Assembly: GCA_052061695.1 (NCBI GenBank)
Contig: JBPZEY010000002.1
DNA: 64,000 bases
Source: Alkalicoccus luteus
GTDB lineage: Bacteria; Bacillota; Bacilli; Bacillales; Salisediminibacteriaceae
Strand: one strand, 5' to 3'
Below are positions 32,797-42,942 of the stretch, piece by piece. The notes under the pieces were generated by a model that ran no database searches, was not told where the DNA came from, and saw nothing but the letters and a program-made list of their open reading frames with translations. Positions within the stretch are counted from its first letter, which is position 1. Every line of letters starts with the position of its first letter. Position numbers and translations under genes: made by a program.

Positions 32797-34401
32797 ATGC
32801 TTCAAGCTCAAGATATCAGTCTCCGATTTGGAGATAAAAAATTGTTCGAAGATGTAAACATCAAATTTACTGCAGGAAACTGCTACGGCCTGATCGGTGC
32901 TAACGGTGCAGGTAAATCAACGTTTTTGAAGGTGCTGTCCGGTGAAATAGATTCACAGTCCGGTCACGTTTCCATGGCAAAAGATGCCCGGCTTGCTGTG
33001 TTAAAGCAGGATCACTATGCTTATGAAGAGGAACAGGTTCTCGAAGTCGTTATGATGGGCTATGAACAGCTTTATAACGTTCGTAAAGAGAAAGATGAAA
33101 TTTACATGAAGCCCGACTTCTCCGATGAAGACGGCATGCGCGCAGCTGAACTAGAAGGTGAATTCGCAGAAATGAACGGCTATGAGGCTGAGTCTGATGC
33201 AGCCGTTTTGCTTCAAGGATTAGGCATTTCAGAAGATAAGCACTATGTAACAATGAATGCTTTAAGTGAAGGCGATAAAGTAAAGGTCCTTCTTGCTCAG
33301 GCTCTCTTCGGCAGCCCGGAAGTTCTTCTACTTGATGAGCCGACGAACGGCCTCGATGTGGAGGCTGTCCAGTGGCTTGAAGAATTTTTGATTAACTTCG
33401 AGAACACAGTCATTGTCGTTTCCCACGACCGCTATTTCCTGAACAATGTCTGCACGCATATTGCAGACCTTGATTTTGGTAAGATACAAATTTACGTCGG
33501 AAACTATGATTTCTGGTATGAATCCAGTCAGCTCGCTCTTAAAATGGCTCAGGAGCGGAATAAAAAGAAAGAAGAAAAAATTAATGATCTGAAAAATTTT
33601 GTTGCCCGATTCAGCGCAAATGCCTCTAAATCGAAGCAGGCCACTTCCCGGAAGAAACTTTTGGATAAGATTGAATTGGAAGACATCCGCCCGTCCTCCC
33701 GCAAATATCCCTATATTGCCTTTAAACCGGAGCGTGAAATCGGCAATGATCTTCTTACGGTGGAGAACCTTTCTAAAACGATTGATGGTGTGACGTATTT
33801 CAAAAACGTATCGTTCACGCTGAATCCTGGTGATAAGGTAGCTCTGGCAGGCCCGAATGAACAAGCTAAAACGGTATTAATGCAAATTTTAACTGGTGAA
33901 ATCGAGCCTGATGAAGGCACGTACAAATGGGGGATTACAACCAGTCAGTCTTATTTCCCAAAAGACAATACCAGCTATTTTACCGGTAAGGAATCTGATT
34001 TAATCGACTGGCTCCGCCAGTATTCCCCAGAAGATCAGTCCGAGCAGTTTGTACGTGGTTTTCTGGGACGCATGCTTTTTTCCGGTGAAGAAGCGAAGAA
34101 AAGTCCGGCTGTCCTTTCTGGTGGCGAGAAAGTTCGCTGCATGCTCTCAAAAATGATGCTTTCCGGAGCAAACGTGCTAGTGCTTGACGAGCCGACAAAC
34201 CATTTGGATTTAGAATCCATTACAGCGTTAAACAACGGTCTTGTCGACTTCAAAGGGTCTATGATATTTGCAAGCCACGACTTTCAGTTTAACCAGTCCC
34301 TTGCTAACCGCATCATTGAATTAAAAGATGACGGCGTTTATGACAAAGAAATTACCTATGAAGAATACGTGGAAGAACGACTGAAAGCAAAAACCGTCTA
34401 A
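32797..34401 (+). CDS. ykpA: ABC-F family ATPase, YkpA/YbiT type
   Basis: 534 residues, two ABC domains joined by the linker typical of ABC-F ribosome factors, no membrane segments. The first domain has a normal Walker A (GANGAGKST, about 37-45) but an altered signature LSEGDKV; the second has a degenerate Walker A (GPNEQAKTV, about 352) but a canonical LSGGEKV signature. Both keep Walker B LDEPTN. The block FVARFSANASKSKQATSRKK and SSRKYPYIAFKPER are linker hallmarks. ABC-F proteins act on the ribosome E site during translation. It is monocistronic with its own promoter and terminators. Confidence 0.93.
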   Translation: MLQAQDISLRFGDKKLFEDVNIKFTAGNCYGLIGANGAGKSTFLKVLSGEIDSQSGHVSMAKDARLAVLKQDHYAYEEEQVLEVVMMGYEQLYNVRKEKDEIYMKPDFSDEDGMRAAELEGEFAEMNGYEAESDAAVLLQGLGISEDKHYVTMNALSEGDKVKVLLAQALFGSPEVLLLDEPTNGLDVEAVQWLEEFLINFENTVIVVSHDRYFLNNVCTHIADLDFGKIQIYVGNYDFWYESSQLALKMAQERNKKKEEKINDLKNFVARFSANASKSKQATSRKKLLDKIELEDIRPSSRKYPYIAFKPEREIGNDLLTVENLSKTIDGVTYFKNVSFTLNPGDKVALAGPNEQAKTVLMQILTGEIEPDEGTYKWGITTSQSYFPKDNTSYFTGKESDLIDWLRQYSPEDQSEQFVRGFLGRMLFSGEEAKKSPAVLSGGEKVRCMLSKMMLSGANVLVLDEPTNHLDLESITALNNGLVDFKGSMIFASHDFQFNQSLANRIIELKDDGVYDKEITYEEYVEERLKAKTV

Positions 34402-34409
34402 CAGGTTTA

Positions 34410-34433
34410 GCCGGCTCCCGAATGGGAGCCGGC
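34410..34433 (+). terminator. Terminator hairpin, first copy
   Basis: GCCGGCTCCC and GGGAGCCGGC enclose GAAT, eight bases after the ABC-F stop. No T-run follows; the sequence continues TTCAGAG into the repeat element. An identical hairpin with a T-run lies beyond the element. Confidence 0.65.
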
Positions 34434-34440
34434 TTCAGAG

Positions 34441-34908
34441 TGTTGATAAAGTCATTTCAGGTGAATGACTTTGCATTTGCCTGCATCTGCGGACACTCGC
34501 TTTCCAGAGGGAACGGCCTCAGCTAACCGCTTCTTCCTTTCGTCAGAAGCGCTGGATCTTCGCCTCGTTCTGATCCTCTCGGAGTCGAGTTTCCTCCGAT
34601 TTAGCAGCTGGCTGTCCGGTTAAAACCCTGGTGATGATTCACACGAGCTTGTTCCATCTAGAGGGAACCTTTCGTTAGGCAGCGCTTCGATGTCGAATCG
34701 GGATGAAACGTTTTTCTCCATCAAACAAATTCATTTTCCCTTTGTGTCCGGCGGGGACGCCTGTGGAATTAGCGCAGTCTGAAGATCCTTTCTCAGAGGT
34801 TTATCCTGAGAAATAGCTGAAGGCAAGCCCACGGCAAGCTTCCGCCGGTAAACAGAGGGGAAAGTCAATCAATCGAATAAACATGTAAATAAATTGACTT
34901 TATCAACA
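34441..34908. repeat. 468-bp non-coding element with terminal inverted repeats (copy A)
   Basis: The ends are TGTTGATAAAGTCATTT and AAATTGACTTTATCAACA, forming inverted repeats of about 17 bp with one mismatch. There is no plausible coding frame. A 26-bp direct repeat comprising the ABC-F terminator hairpin flanks it (34408-34433 and 34914-34939). A shorter relative occurs at 23623-23870. It behaves like a non-autonomous mobile element (MITE-like), but the transposase source is unknown. It fills most of the 632-base gap between the ABC-F gene and sbcC. Confidence 0.75.
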
Positions 34909-34915
34909 GCCTGTA

Positions 34916-34950
34916 GCCGGCTCCCGAATGGGAGCCGGCATTTTTGTTTT
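34916..34950 (+). terminator. Terminator hairpin, second copy with T-run
   Basis: The same GCCGGCTCCC-GAAT-GGGAGCCGGC hairpin as at 34410, here followed by ATTTTTGTTTT. This is probably the original ABC-F terminator, displaced by the element. Confidence 0.8.
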
Positions 34951-35033
34951 CTGCTAAATCGTTTGTCTTTTTCTCTATGGAGACATCGCTGCCGTCAGTT
35001 GCTTTTCACCCTTCACAGTCAGCCAGTCTGCCG

Positions 35034-38000
35034 TTAATTGTCTATTACAAGCCGCGTTCCGGTTTCGCCAGGTACAGCCGGGATTACACGCAGCCTTTTT
35101 TGAAGGCGTTCCTGCAGCTCCGGTACGTGTGAGATAACACCTACCGACCCCGCTTCAAGCTCCAGTTTTTCCAAAGCTTCCATAACAGTCTCTAAAAGGC
35201 CGCTGTCCAGTGTGCCAAATCCTTCATCAAGGAAAAAGAATTCCAGCGGGTAGCGCCCTCTCAGCTGAATGGATTTTGAGAGCGCAAGCGCAAGCGCTAA
35301 GGACGTCAAAAACGTTTCTCCTCCTGATAAACTGGATACCGGGCGTCGAATACCACCGCTGCTGTCATCTCTGATCAAAAAGCCGCCGCTTTGATCCACT
35401 TCAATTGCGTACCTGCTCCTCGTCAGCTTTTTCAGAACATCCGTGGCTTCACGGCAGACGTGATAAAGATGTTCTTCCGCCAGGAATTCAACAAATTGCT
35501 TGCCCCTGAGCACCTGCTCCAGCTGCTGATGGAGCTCTGCCTCATGCCGAAGGCGCTTTTCTTCCTTTACAACTTCTGCAAACCGCTCAAACCGCTTTGC
35601 TCTGTCTTCATAAAGCTGATGCGCTCTTCCTTCAGCATGTTCTGCATCACGCAGATCCGATCTTAGCGCTGTTTTTCTGTCCTCAGCAAGCATCCAGGCA
35701 TCTTTTGTAACCGGGCTGCCAATTTCACGTTTCAGGCTATTGACCCGGTCTCCCATCAACTTCATCTTTTCTTCATACTGCTGCACAGCCTCGAACTGAT
35801 GTTCTACTTCTGACGGCTCTGCATAAGCAGACAATACATCATCAGGCAGCCTCTCTCCTGCGTGGCTGTGCCACGCTTGTTCAGCTCTGCTGATTCTTGC
35901 ATCAGCCGCTGTTTTACGCTCTGATACGCTGTGGAACGCCAGTTTTTTTTCATCCATTTCTTCAGCAGCTGCAGTGATTTTTTCTTCCAGGTCTGACAGG
36001 CTTTTGCAGCATGTCGACAACGCTTGTTTCTCCTTCAGCAATTTAGTTTGAAGTAGTTCATTGCCGGCCACAGACTTTATCCGTGCTTCACAGACAGCTA
36101 CGCGCTCATGAATATCTTTTTCTTTATCCCGCAGCTGATGGATCTTGGTCGATGATGCAGTTTTCTTTTCAGAAGCCTGCCATTTCTTTGTTTGCAGAGC
36201 GGAAATAATATCGTAGCTCTTCCGTATCCGTTCTGCCGTATTGTCCCGCTTCTCTTTTAATTCCGCAAGCGTCTGATACGCCTGAGCGATAGTATCCAAG
36301 CTGTGTGCATGATAGGTCTGCTGCCATTTCTCCCGCTTCATTTGCATTTCATTGCGAGCTGACAAATGTGCTGCTTGAGCTTCTTTCAAGGATTGGTCTT
36401 CAGTCTGAAGACGCTGGCTCAAATCGCGATATGCTTGGGACGCGTTTTGCTGATCCTTTACCTTCTGCTGCCAGATGGAAATTAATCGATGCCAGGCCTG
36501 TACTTTTTCTTCTATGTGATCAAGAACGGGTTCTTCCTCTTGGTGCACTACCTCAGGCAGTAAAACGGGGGAATTTTCGATTCTTACTTCCATATCCGAC
36601 CGGATTTTTAACAGCTTTTGCATAGGGAAATCTTCTTTTTCTCGTGAAGACACGTTGTTTGAGGATGCAAGAGACGAGTGCCCGCAAATGGGACACGGGC
36701 TTCCTCGTTCTACGCGCTCTCGATGTGTTTCAATCCATTGGCTCTCCTGACTGCTCACAAAATGTGTATGAATGTGATGAACGATTTCAGAAACTTGATT
36801 GTAAGCGGCGATCAGCTGTCTGCCGGTTGTTTTTAGCTGGTTTTCCACTTCAAGCTGTCTTGATTCCTGATCGGTTGCAGCTTTTGATGCCATAAAGCGC
36901 CTCTTTTCGGATTCCTCCAGCGCTTGCGCTTTTTCTTTAGCCTTGCTCTCCGCCTGTCTCACCGACTCTGCCTCTTCAAAGGCAGTCCTCACGTCACCTA
37001 ATGGCTTGAGCTGTTCATCGTACGCACGTACATCTCGTTCCAACTGGTTCTGCAGCTCTTCAGCCTGTTGAAATTTTGTATCCGCAGCTTGAAGCTCGTT
37101 CCCCTCTTCCTGCTCGCGTTTAAGACTGATGTCGAGCTCATCGTGTATCTTTCGAAGCTGGTTTTCCAATTCTGATTTTTCACGGTCCGTTTCCTGAAGA
37201 GCTTCAAGCTTTAAAATAGCTGCCTCTTTTTCGCTTTTTTGCTGCTCAAGCTCTTTTTTCGTATACGTTGCGTGCGCAAGCAGCTCCGTTCGTTTTCTTT
37301 CCGCTGTTTGTAAACCGGCCTCAGCTTGTTTGAATAATTTTACAATATTTTGTTGGGCATGATTGGCTTCTGTCCATTCATCAGCGAAGGGCTTTAAACG
37401 CGCTGCAAGCCGGGCCCGCTCAATCCAGGCTTTCATCTCCTGCATCTCATTTTCTTTTAGCTGAAGCTGATGAAGCTCTTGTTTAGCTTTATCCAGCTTA
37501 TGCTGTTTGTTCCATTGGTCAGCCAGTTTACCAGCGAGCTCCTCTGCACGCTGATGCAGGCTCGTAAGCAGATTTTTCTCACCTTCGGCTTCATGAAGAG
37601 CGCTTGCAGCTTCTTCAACTGCACGTTTATCGGCGGCACCAAGTCCGTCCCTCTCACTTTCCAGCTGTTTTAATGATGCATCAATTTGTTTTCTGGAAGC
37701 AGATACTTTTCTATTTAATTCGTCCCCATATTTTTCAAGCTGAAACAACCGCTGCAGCATTTTTTTGCGGTCTTGCCCTTTTAAGGATAAAAACTCTGCG
37801 AATTTTCCCTGTGGAAGAACGACTGCTCTTGTGAAATCCTCCGAGGAGAGCCCAAGAAGTTTTCCAACCGCCTCGTTCACGTCTTTCGCTTTTTCTGCTT
37901 CTACAAGAGAGTTGCACATAAAACGGGCGGATGTCTGTCTAACAGCGCCTTCCTTATCTTTTTTAAAATTTCGTTCAACTGCGTACGTATCGCTTCCAAG

Positions 38001-38240
38001 CATGAAATCAAATCGGACATAAATCTCTTTTTCATGCTGATTCATGATGCCATCAAACTTCTGCGCGCGCTCTACCTTTGCATATAAAGAAAGAGTTAAA
38101 GCATCGAGAATACTGGATTTCCCGCTGCCGGTCGGGCCAAATATTCCAAATACTCCGCTGCCTGCGAGTGCTTCAAAATCAATGTGTTGTTCGGAACGAA
38201 AGCTGTGTAACCCTTTAATCGTCAGTTTGAGCGGCCTCAT
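35034..38240 (-). CDS. sbcC: Exonuclease SbcCD subunit C (Rad50-like)
   Basis: About 1068 residues. Walker A GPTGSGKSSILDAL (about 34-47), long coiled-coil arms, zinc-hook CPICG at about 545, then ABC signature SLSGGETFLTSLAL and Walker B FFLDEGFGTLD near the C terminus. With SbcD it cleaves hairpins and processes blocked double-strand ends. GGAGG before the ATG at 38240 supports this start, which overlaps sbcD by 26 bases. It is the last gene of addB-addA-sbcD-sbcC. Confidence 0.96.
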   Translation of the reverse strand: MRPLKLTIKGLHSFRSEQHIDFEALAGSGVFGIFGPTGSGKSSILDALTLSLYAKVERAQKFDGIMNQHEKEIYVRFDFMLGSDTYAVERNFKKDKEGAVRQTSARFMCNSLVEAEKAKDVNEAVGKLLGLSSEDFTRAVVLPQGKFAEFLSLKGQDRKKMLQRLFQLEKYGDELNRKVSASRKQIDASLKQLESERDGLGAADKRAVEEAASALHEAEGEKNLLTSLHQRAEELAGKLADQWNKQHKLDKAKQELHQLQLKENEMQEMKAWIERARLAARLKPFADEWTEANHAQQNIVKLFKQAEAGLQTAERKRTELLAHATYTKKELEQQKSEKEAAILKLEALQETDREKSELENQLRKIHDELDISLKREQEEGNELQAADTKFQQAEELQNQLERDVRAYDEQLKPLGDVRTAFEEAESVRQAESKAKEKAQALEESEKRRFMASKAATDQESRQLEVENQLKTTGRQLIAAYNQVSEIVHHIHTHFVSSQESQWIETHRERVERGSPCPICGHSSLASSNNVSSREKEDFPMQKLLKIRSDMEVRIENSPVLLPEVVHQEEEPVLDHIEEKVQAWHRLISIWQQKVKDQQNASQAYRDLSQRLQTEDQSLKEAQAAHLSARNEMQMKREKWQQTYHAHSLDTIAQAYQTLAELKEKRDNTAERIRKSYDIISALQTKKWQASEKKTASSTKIHQLRDKEKDIHERVAVCEARIKSVAGNELLQTKLLKEKQALSTCCKSLSDLEEKITAAAEEMDEKKLAFHSVSERKTAADARISRAEQAWHSHAGERLPDDVLSAYAEPSEVEHQFEAVQQYEEKMKLMGDRVNSLKREIGSPVTKDAWMLAEDRKTALRSDLRDAEHAEGRAHQLYEDRAKRFERFAEVVKEEKRLRHEAELHQQLEQVLRGKQFVEFLAEEHLYHVCREATDVLKKLTRSRYAIEVDQSGGFLIRDDSSGGIRRPVSSLSGGETFLTSLALALALSKSIQLRGRYPLEFFFLDEGFGTLDSGLLETVMEALEKLELEAGSVGVISHVPELQERLQKRLRVIPAVPGETGTRLVIDN

Positions 38241-39387
38241 GGTCCTCCACCTCCACCATTCGCAAAAACAACTCTTTAAGTTCAGCAGACGGTTCCGCAC
38301 CATCCAGCTGTTTCTTATAAAATTCTGTAAATAGATCCTCTATTGGACGCTCCCGACGCCTGATTTCCACGTCCCGGTCTCTATCCGGAAAAATAGGAAT
38401 GATAGATAGGAGGCCATTATACGCTTTTTTCATGTGATGAACGGTTTCAGCTGACAGCGGCTGATCTGTATGCACTTCAATTTCCAGCCAGGAACCAGCA
38501 TCTCGCTTTTCATCCATCCATTGCAGCACCTGCTGCGCGCCAGCTTCCGCCTTCCATCTCACGAGTGGTTTCCCGCAGGAAAGCGGGACGGTTTTGACTT
38601 TGGGAGAATCCTCTTCTCCAAGCGTCACGATAGACACAGATTTGATATCTGCACGCTCTGAAAAGCTAAAACCCATTGGTGAACCAGAATAATAAGAAGG
38701 AGCCGGCGCCGTCTTGACAGCCTGGCTGCGGTGTAAATGTCCCATTGCGTGATAATCCACAGCTGGGAGGCTCGTGCCTTTAACCGTGTAAGCTCCGCCC
38801 AGTTGAATCGGACGTTCAGAATCTGTCTCAGCTCCTCCCGCTGCGAATAAATGGGAAACTCCGATAATTGGAGCGCGGGGGTCAAGCTGCCGGAGCTGAG
38901 TTTGATAAAGTCCGCTGACAGCCTGGTCGTATTGCTCCCGCAAATCAAATTCGTTAAGTTCGTCTGAAAGTCTGCGCTTTAATCTCGCTTCCGACGGATA
39001 CGGCATTACCACTGCCTGCAGTAGTCCGCGCTCTGTCTGAACACTCACAGGTTCGATACCCGGAAATGCACGTGTGTGCACATTCAGCCTTTTCATGATA
39101 GAACTTGTTGCCTCCAGCCGTTCCGGGCTGTCGTGATTTCCTGCTGCGACGATGACCGGTCTGCGGCCTCCATCACTTAGTGCTTCCATGCCATCGTAAT
39201 AAAGCATTTCACCTCTTGCAGGCGGGTTAACGGAATCGAATACATCTCCTGCCATAACGACCGCATCGATCGTCTCATCTCTGCAAATCCGCTGCAATTC
39301 CTCCATCATCGCTTCGTGTTCGTTTATTCGATCCCGCCCCTCAATGGTACGGCCGATATGCCAATCTGCTGTATGCAGGATACGCAT
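38215..39387 (-). CDS. sbcD: Exonuclease SbcCD subunit D (Mre11-like)
   Basis: 390 residues. Metallophosphoesterase motifs are HTADWHIG (5-12), MAGDVFD (about 45), GNHDSPERL (about 82) and YHAMGHLH (about 215). It is the nuclease subunit of SbcCD. Its ATG directly abuts the addA stop, with GGAGG inside the end of addA, indicating coupled expression of the two double-strand-end processing machines. Confidence 0.96.
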   Translation of the reverse strand: MRILHTADWHIGRTIEGRDRINEHEAMMEELQRICRDETIDAVVMAGDVFDSVNPPARGEMLYYDGMEALSDGGRRPVIVAAGNHDSPERLEATSSIMKRLNVHTRAFPGIEPVSVQTERGLLQAVVMPYPSEARLKRRLSDELNEFDLREQYDQAVSGLYQTQLRQLDPRAPIIGVSHLFAAGGAETDSERPIQLGGAYTVKGTSLPAVDYHAMGHLHRSQAVKTAPAPSYYSGSPMGFSFSERADIKSVSIVTLGEEDSPKVKTVPLSCGKPLVRWKAEAGAQQVLQWMDEKRDAGSWLEIEVHTDQPLSAETVHHMKKAYNGLLSIIPIFPDRDRDVEIRRRERPIEDLFTEFYKKQLDGAEPSAELKELFLRMVEVEDHEAAQTDD

Positions 39388-42300
39388 TTATTTTTCCTCC
39401 AAACGTATACGTTCTCCAGTACGCATGGCGATAATCACGGCTTCCGTGTTCTTTTGTCCCCACGCTTCTTCCAGTGCCTGTTGGTACATCTTTAATTGAA
39501 AATGATACCGAGCCCTTAAGCTTTCTGCATCCTGAGCGCGGTCGGTCTTATAGTCCAGAATAACCCAATCCCCATTTTCGTTTTGGTAAACGCAGTCTAT
39601 AATCCCCTGGATAAACAAATTCTCATCCGGTCCCGTCCAATTAGGGTAAAAGCCGGATGCCGGAATACGAATATTAAACGGGAGCTCCCGATAGACGTAG
39701 CGGGCTTTTCTAAGCGCCAGACCAGTGTCACTTTTGAAAAAACGTTCAATCCACTCGGGCGGTACTGCATCAGCTTCTGCTTTAGTCAGCTTCTCCTCCT
39801 GTACGAGCCTTTCCAACTCCTGCAGGATACCATCCCTGTCGAAATCAGCATAGTGAATAAACTGCATGACGGTGTGCACAGCCGTACCGATATCCGCACC
39901 GGATTGTTGTTCAGCTGAAGCAAATGAAGGTTTCTCTGCAAGTTCCTGTTTGTTTGTCGTAATGAGTTTCGCATATGGATCCGGCTCCTGCATCCGCTTC
40001 AACTCCGTAACGGAATGCTTCACCGGTGTGCGAACTGCTGCAGCATGCTCATACCGCCATTCCAATGAATGCTGAATTTCTTTTTCGGGTGCTGCAAACG
40101 GTTCCAGCTTCTGAACGTGTTGAAGAAGCTTTTTTCGTTCCTCGTCTCCATTCTCTGTCTCAGGCGCAGGCAGGGTCTGAACGCTCTCTGAAGAAATAAT
40201 CCAGCGAGTACCGGACTCTGCTTCATGGAGCGGCGCTTCCGGAGCAAACTGCGTTAAATTAGCGCGGTACGTCATTAAAACAGGGACGAGCCAGTCAGCT
40301 GGTGAGCCGCTTTTAAGCAAGGAAGCCTCCGCTACCCTGCTGCCTTCCACACTCATCTTCCAAGCTTCTACTGCTTTTGCTGTATCTTTCACACTTAATG
40401 TGCAAATAAGCTTTTGCTCTGCTCTGGTCATGGCGACGTAGAGAACACGCATTTCTTCTGCCAGCTGCTCCCGTCTGAGTTTTTCACGCATAACGTAATA
40501 AAAAAGAGTTGGATACGATGTCCTCTTGTCCGGGTCAACAAGTCTGACAGCCAGTCCCATTTCTTTATGTTTTAGATACGATTGATTTAAATCCTGGAAA
40601 TTAAATCCTTTATTTAATCCGGCCAGCATAACGACTGGAAATTCAAGTCCTTTGCTTTTATGCACCGTCATCAAACGAACAACATCCTCTGATTCGCCTG
40701 CTGCTCCCGCCTTGCCTAAATCTTCTCCTCTTTCTTTCATGCGTTCGATTAAGCGCAAAAAGCGGAACAATCCCCGAAAGGAGGTCGTTTCGTACTGAAC
40801 GGCTCTGTCATAAAGAGCTGTGAGATTAGCCCGGCGCTGCCTTCCACCGGGCAGACCTCCGCAATATTCTAAGTAGCCGGTGTCACTGTACAGCTGCCAA
40901 ATAAACGAGGCAAGGCTTTTTTCTACCGCATCGCTGCGCCAGATCTCCAGTTCAGATAAAAAGCTGGCTGCCCGGCTATCCGGATTGTTTCCTGCGTACA
41001 TTCTTAAAGCAGTAAAGAACGACCCCTCCGGATGACAGGCCCGGATATGAGCCAGCGCCTCTTCATCCAATCCGCCTATTGGAGAACGTAAAACCGACGC
41101 CAGCGGTATATCCTGGTAGGGATTGTCAATAATTTGCAGCAAGCTCAGCATCACGCGAATTTCCACCGCATCAAAATAGCCGGTAGACAGATCTGCATAG
41201 AGCGGAACGTTATAAAGACTGAATTCTTCAACGTAGGTTTCGGCCCAGGGCATCGATCGCATCAGCACAGCTATATCGCTGTATCGTACCGGGCGCTGAA
41301 CGCCTAATTCTTTATCAATAACCATAAAGCCGCTGTCGATCATACGGCGTATTCTCACCGCTGCAGCTCTTGCTTCTAATCGTGCAGCTTCTGCGTCCTC
41401 TTCATCCCCATCGCCTTCACGGCTGCATATGACGAGCTCAGGCTCCATCCTCTCCAGACTCGGCTCATTCTCTGCCCCCTGCCTTAAAAAAGAGCGTTCG
41501 TCATAATCAAGTTCTCCGAGACGCTCACTCATTAATTTTCGAAACAGATCATTTACCGCACCCAGAATTTCATGCCTGCTTCGGAAGTTGGCGGCAAGGT
41601 CAATACGGGTCCCCGCGCCATCTTTTTCGTAAAGGTGAAACTTACTTAAAAACAAGCCGGGTTCCGCAAGTCGAAAGCGATAGATGGACTGCTTGACGTC
41701 ACCGACCATAAACATCGAGTCTGCGCTGGTAATTCGCAGCAGCAATTCTTCCTGAACGAAATTTGTATCCTGATACTCATCAACGAGGACTTCCTTGAAT
41801 CGTCTTTGGTAAGACCGCACAGCATCTGTTTCTTCTCCGAACAGTTTCAGACAGTAGTGCTCCAAATCATGAAAATCCAGCACATTAACCGATCGCTTCC
41901 TCGCTTCGTAGCGCTCCGCAAAGCTGGTTGTATACTCAGCCAGCAGCTCAAGAAGTGGTGCTGCAGCGGCCATGTCATCAAGTACGAATTCTGTTTCCTC
42001 TTTCAAAAACTGTTCATAAAGCTTCTTCCATTCGTCCTTAACTGTATCGCGGCCGGATTTTACCACATGTTGTTTGTCAGCATCAAGAAGCTCTTTATCC
42101 GCTTTTTTCACCGCAGGCAGCCGCTTAAATGATGGACTTGCAAGAAGCCTCATGCTTTCTCTGTCTGTTGCTGCAAGGATCCGGTCTATGGTCCCGGCCT
42201 CTTCTTCCAATACTGGCAAATAAGCCTGCGGGCCGTCTTCCTCCCGGCAAAGAACAAGCATCCGCTCATATAATGCGCTGAGCGACTGAAACCGGTCTTT

Positions 42301-42942
42301 TACAAATTGCTGAGCGTCATGAAGCCACTCCGGCTCGTCTGAGGCAGACCGATAGACGTCAACCATATTCGCGAGCCACTTCTCTGGATACGGATTAGCA
42401 CGAGAGAAATGATATAAATCCAAGATCAGCCGTTTTAACGCATCATCATCTTTGTCACCGGTAAAATAGTCAACGAGGCTGTAAAATCGGTCATCGTCCC
42501 GGTATGCATCTTCAAACAATTCTTCTATTACCTCATCTTCCGTCAGCAGGGCTTCTGTTTGATCTAAAAGCCGGAACCGCGGATCGACCCCAGCTTCATA
42601 GTAGTAGGTTTGCAGTACGCTTTTACAAAAGGCATGAAGTGTAGAAATACTTGCCCTGGAGAGCAGGCTCAGCTGTCTTCGTAAAAGAGGTGAATTCGGC
42701 CGCTTCTTTAACTCATTTTCCAGTCCTTTGCTGATCCGTTGGCGCATTTCAGCAGCTGCTGCATTCGTAAAGGTCACAACGAGAATTTCACTGATTTCAA
42801 GCTCTCCGCTTACAAGCCGCTGAATAATACGTTCGACGAGAACGGCTGTCTTCCCACTGCCGGCCGCGGCGGCTACGAGAATCGGGCCTTCCCGCTGCTC
42901 AATTGCCTGCTGCTGGGAAACAGTCCATTTTTTAGCTGTCAT
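39388..42942 (-). CDS. addA: ATP-dependent helicase/nuclease AddA
   Basis: 1184 residues, slightly shorter than the B. subtilis protein. UvrD-like helicase motifs: Walker A VAAAAGSGKTAVLVE (about 23-37), VDEYQDTNFVQEEL, the motif VRLMTVHKSKGLEFPVV and YVAMTRAEQKL. The C-terminal RecB-type nuclease has GIIDCVY and VILDYKTDRAQD. With AddB it resects double-strand breaks and responds to Chi. AAGGAG lies nine bases before the ATG, which overlaps addB by 11 bases. Confidence 0.97.
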   Translation of the reverse strand: MTAKKWTVSQQQAIEQREGPILVAAAAGSGKTAVLVERIIQRLVSGELEISEILVVTFTNAAAAEMRQRISKGLENELKKRPNSPLLRRQLSLLSRASISTLHAFCKSVLQTYYYEAGVDPRFRLLDQTEALLTEDEVIEELFEDAYRDDDRFYSLVDYFTGDKDDDALKRLILDLYHFSRANPYPEKWLANMVDVYRSASDEPEWLHDAQQFVKDRFQSLSALYERMLVLCREEDGPQAYLPVLEEEAGTIDRILAATDRESMRLLASPSFKRLPAVKKADKELLDADKQHVVKSGRDTVKDEWKKLYEQFLKEETEFVLDDMAAAAPLLELLAEYTTSFAERYEARKRSVNVLDFHDLEHYCLKLFGEETDAVRSYQRRFKEVLVDEYQDTNFVQEELLLRITSADSMFMVGDVKQSIYRFRLAEPGLFLSKFHLYEKDGAGTRIDLAANFRSRHEILGAVNDLFRKLMSERLGELDYDERSFLRQGAENEPSLERMEPELVICSREGDGDEEDAEAARLEARAAAVRIRRMIDSGFMVIDKELGVQRPVRYSDIAVLMRSMPWAETYVEEFSLYNVPLYADLSTGYFDAVEIRVMLSLLQIIDNPYQDIPLASVLRSPIGGLDEEALAHIRACHPEGSFFTALRMYAGNNPDSRAASFLSELEIWRSDAVEKSLASFIWQLYSDTGYLEYCGGLPGGRQRRANLTALYDRAVQYETTSFRGLFRFLRLIERMKERGEDLGKAGAAGESEDVVRLMTVHKSKGLEFPVVMLAGLNKGFNFQDLNQSYLKHKEMGLAVRLVDPDKRTSYPTLFYYVMREKLRREQLAEEMRVLYVAMTRAEQKLICTLSVKDTAKAVEAWKMSVEGSRVAEASLLKSGSPADWLVPVLMTYRANLTQFAPEAPLHEAESGTRWIISSESVQTLPAPETENGDEERKKLLQHVQKLEPFAAPEKEIQHSLEWRYEHAAAVRTPVKHSVTELKRMQEPDPYAKLITTNKQELAEKPSFASAEQQSGADIGTAVHTVMQFIHYADFDRDGILQELERLVQEEKLTKAEADAVPPEWIERFFKSDTGLALRKARYVYRELPFNIRIPASGFYPNWTGPDENLFIQGIIDCVYQNENGDWVILDYKTDRAQDAESLRARYHFQLKMYQQALEEAWGQKNTEAVIIAMRTGERIRLEEK

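Noticed and set aside
34441..34908. Complete insertion sequence
   Set aside because: Inverted ends exist but no transposase frame or fragment is visible.
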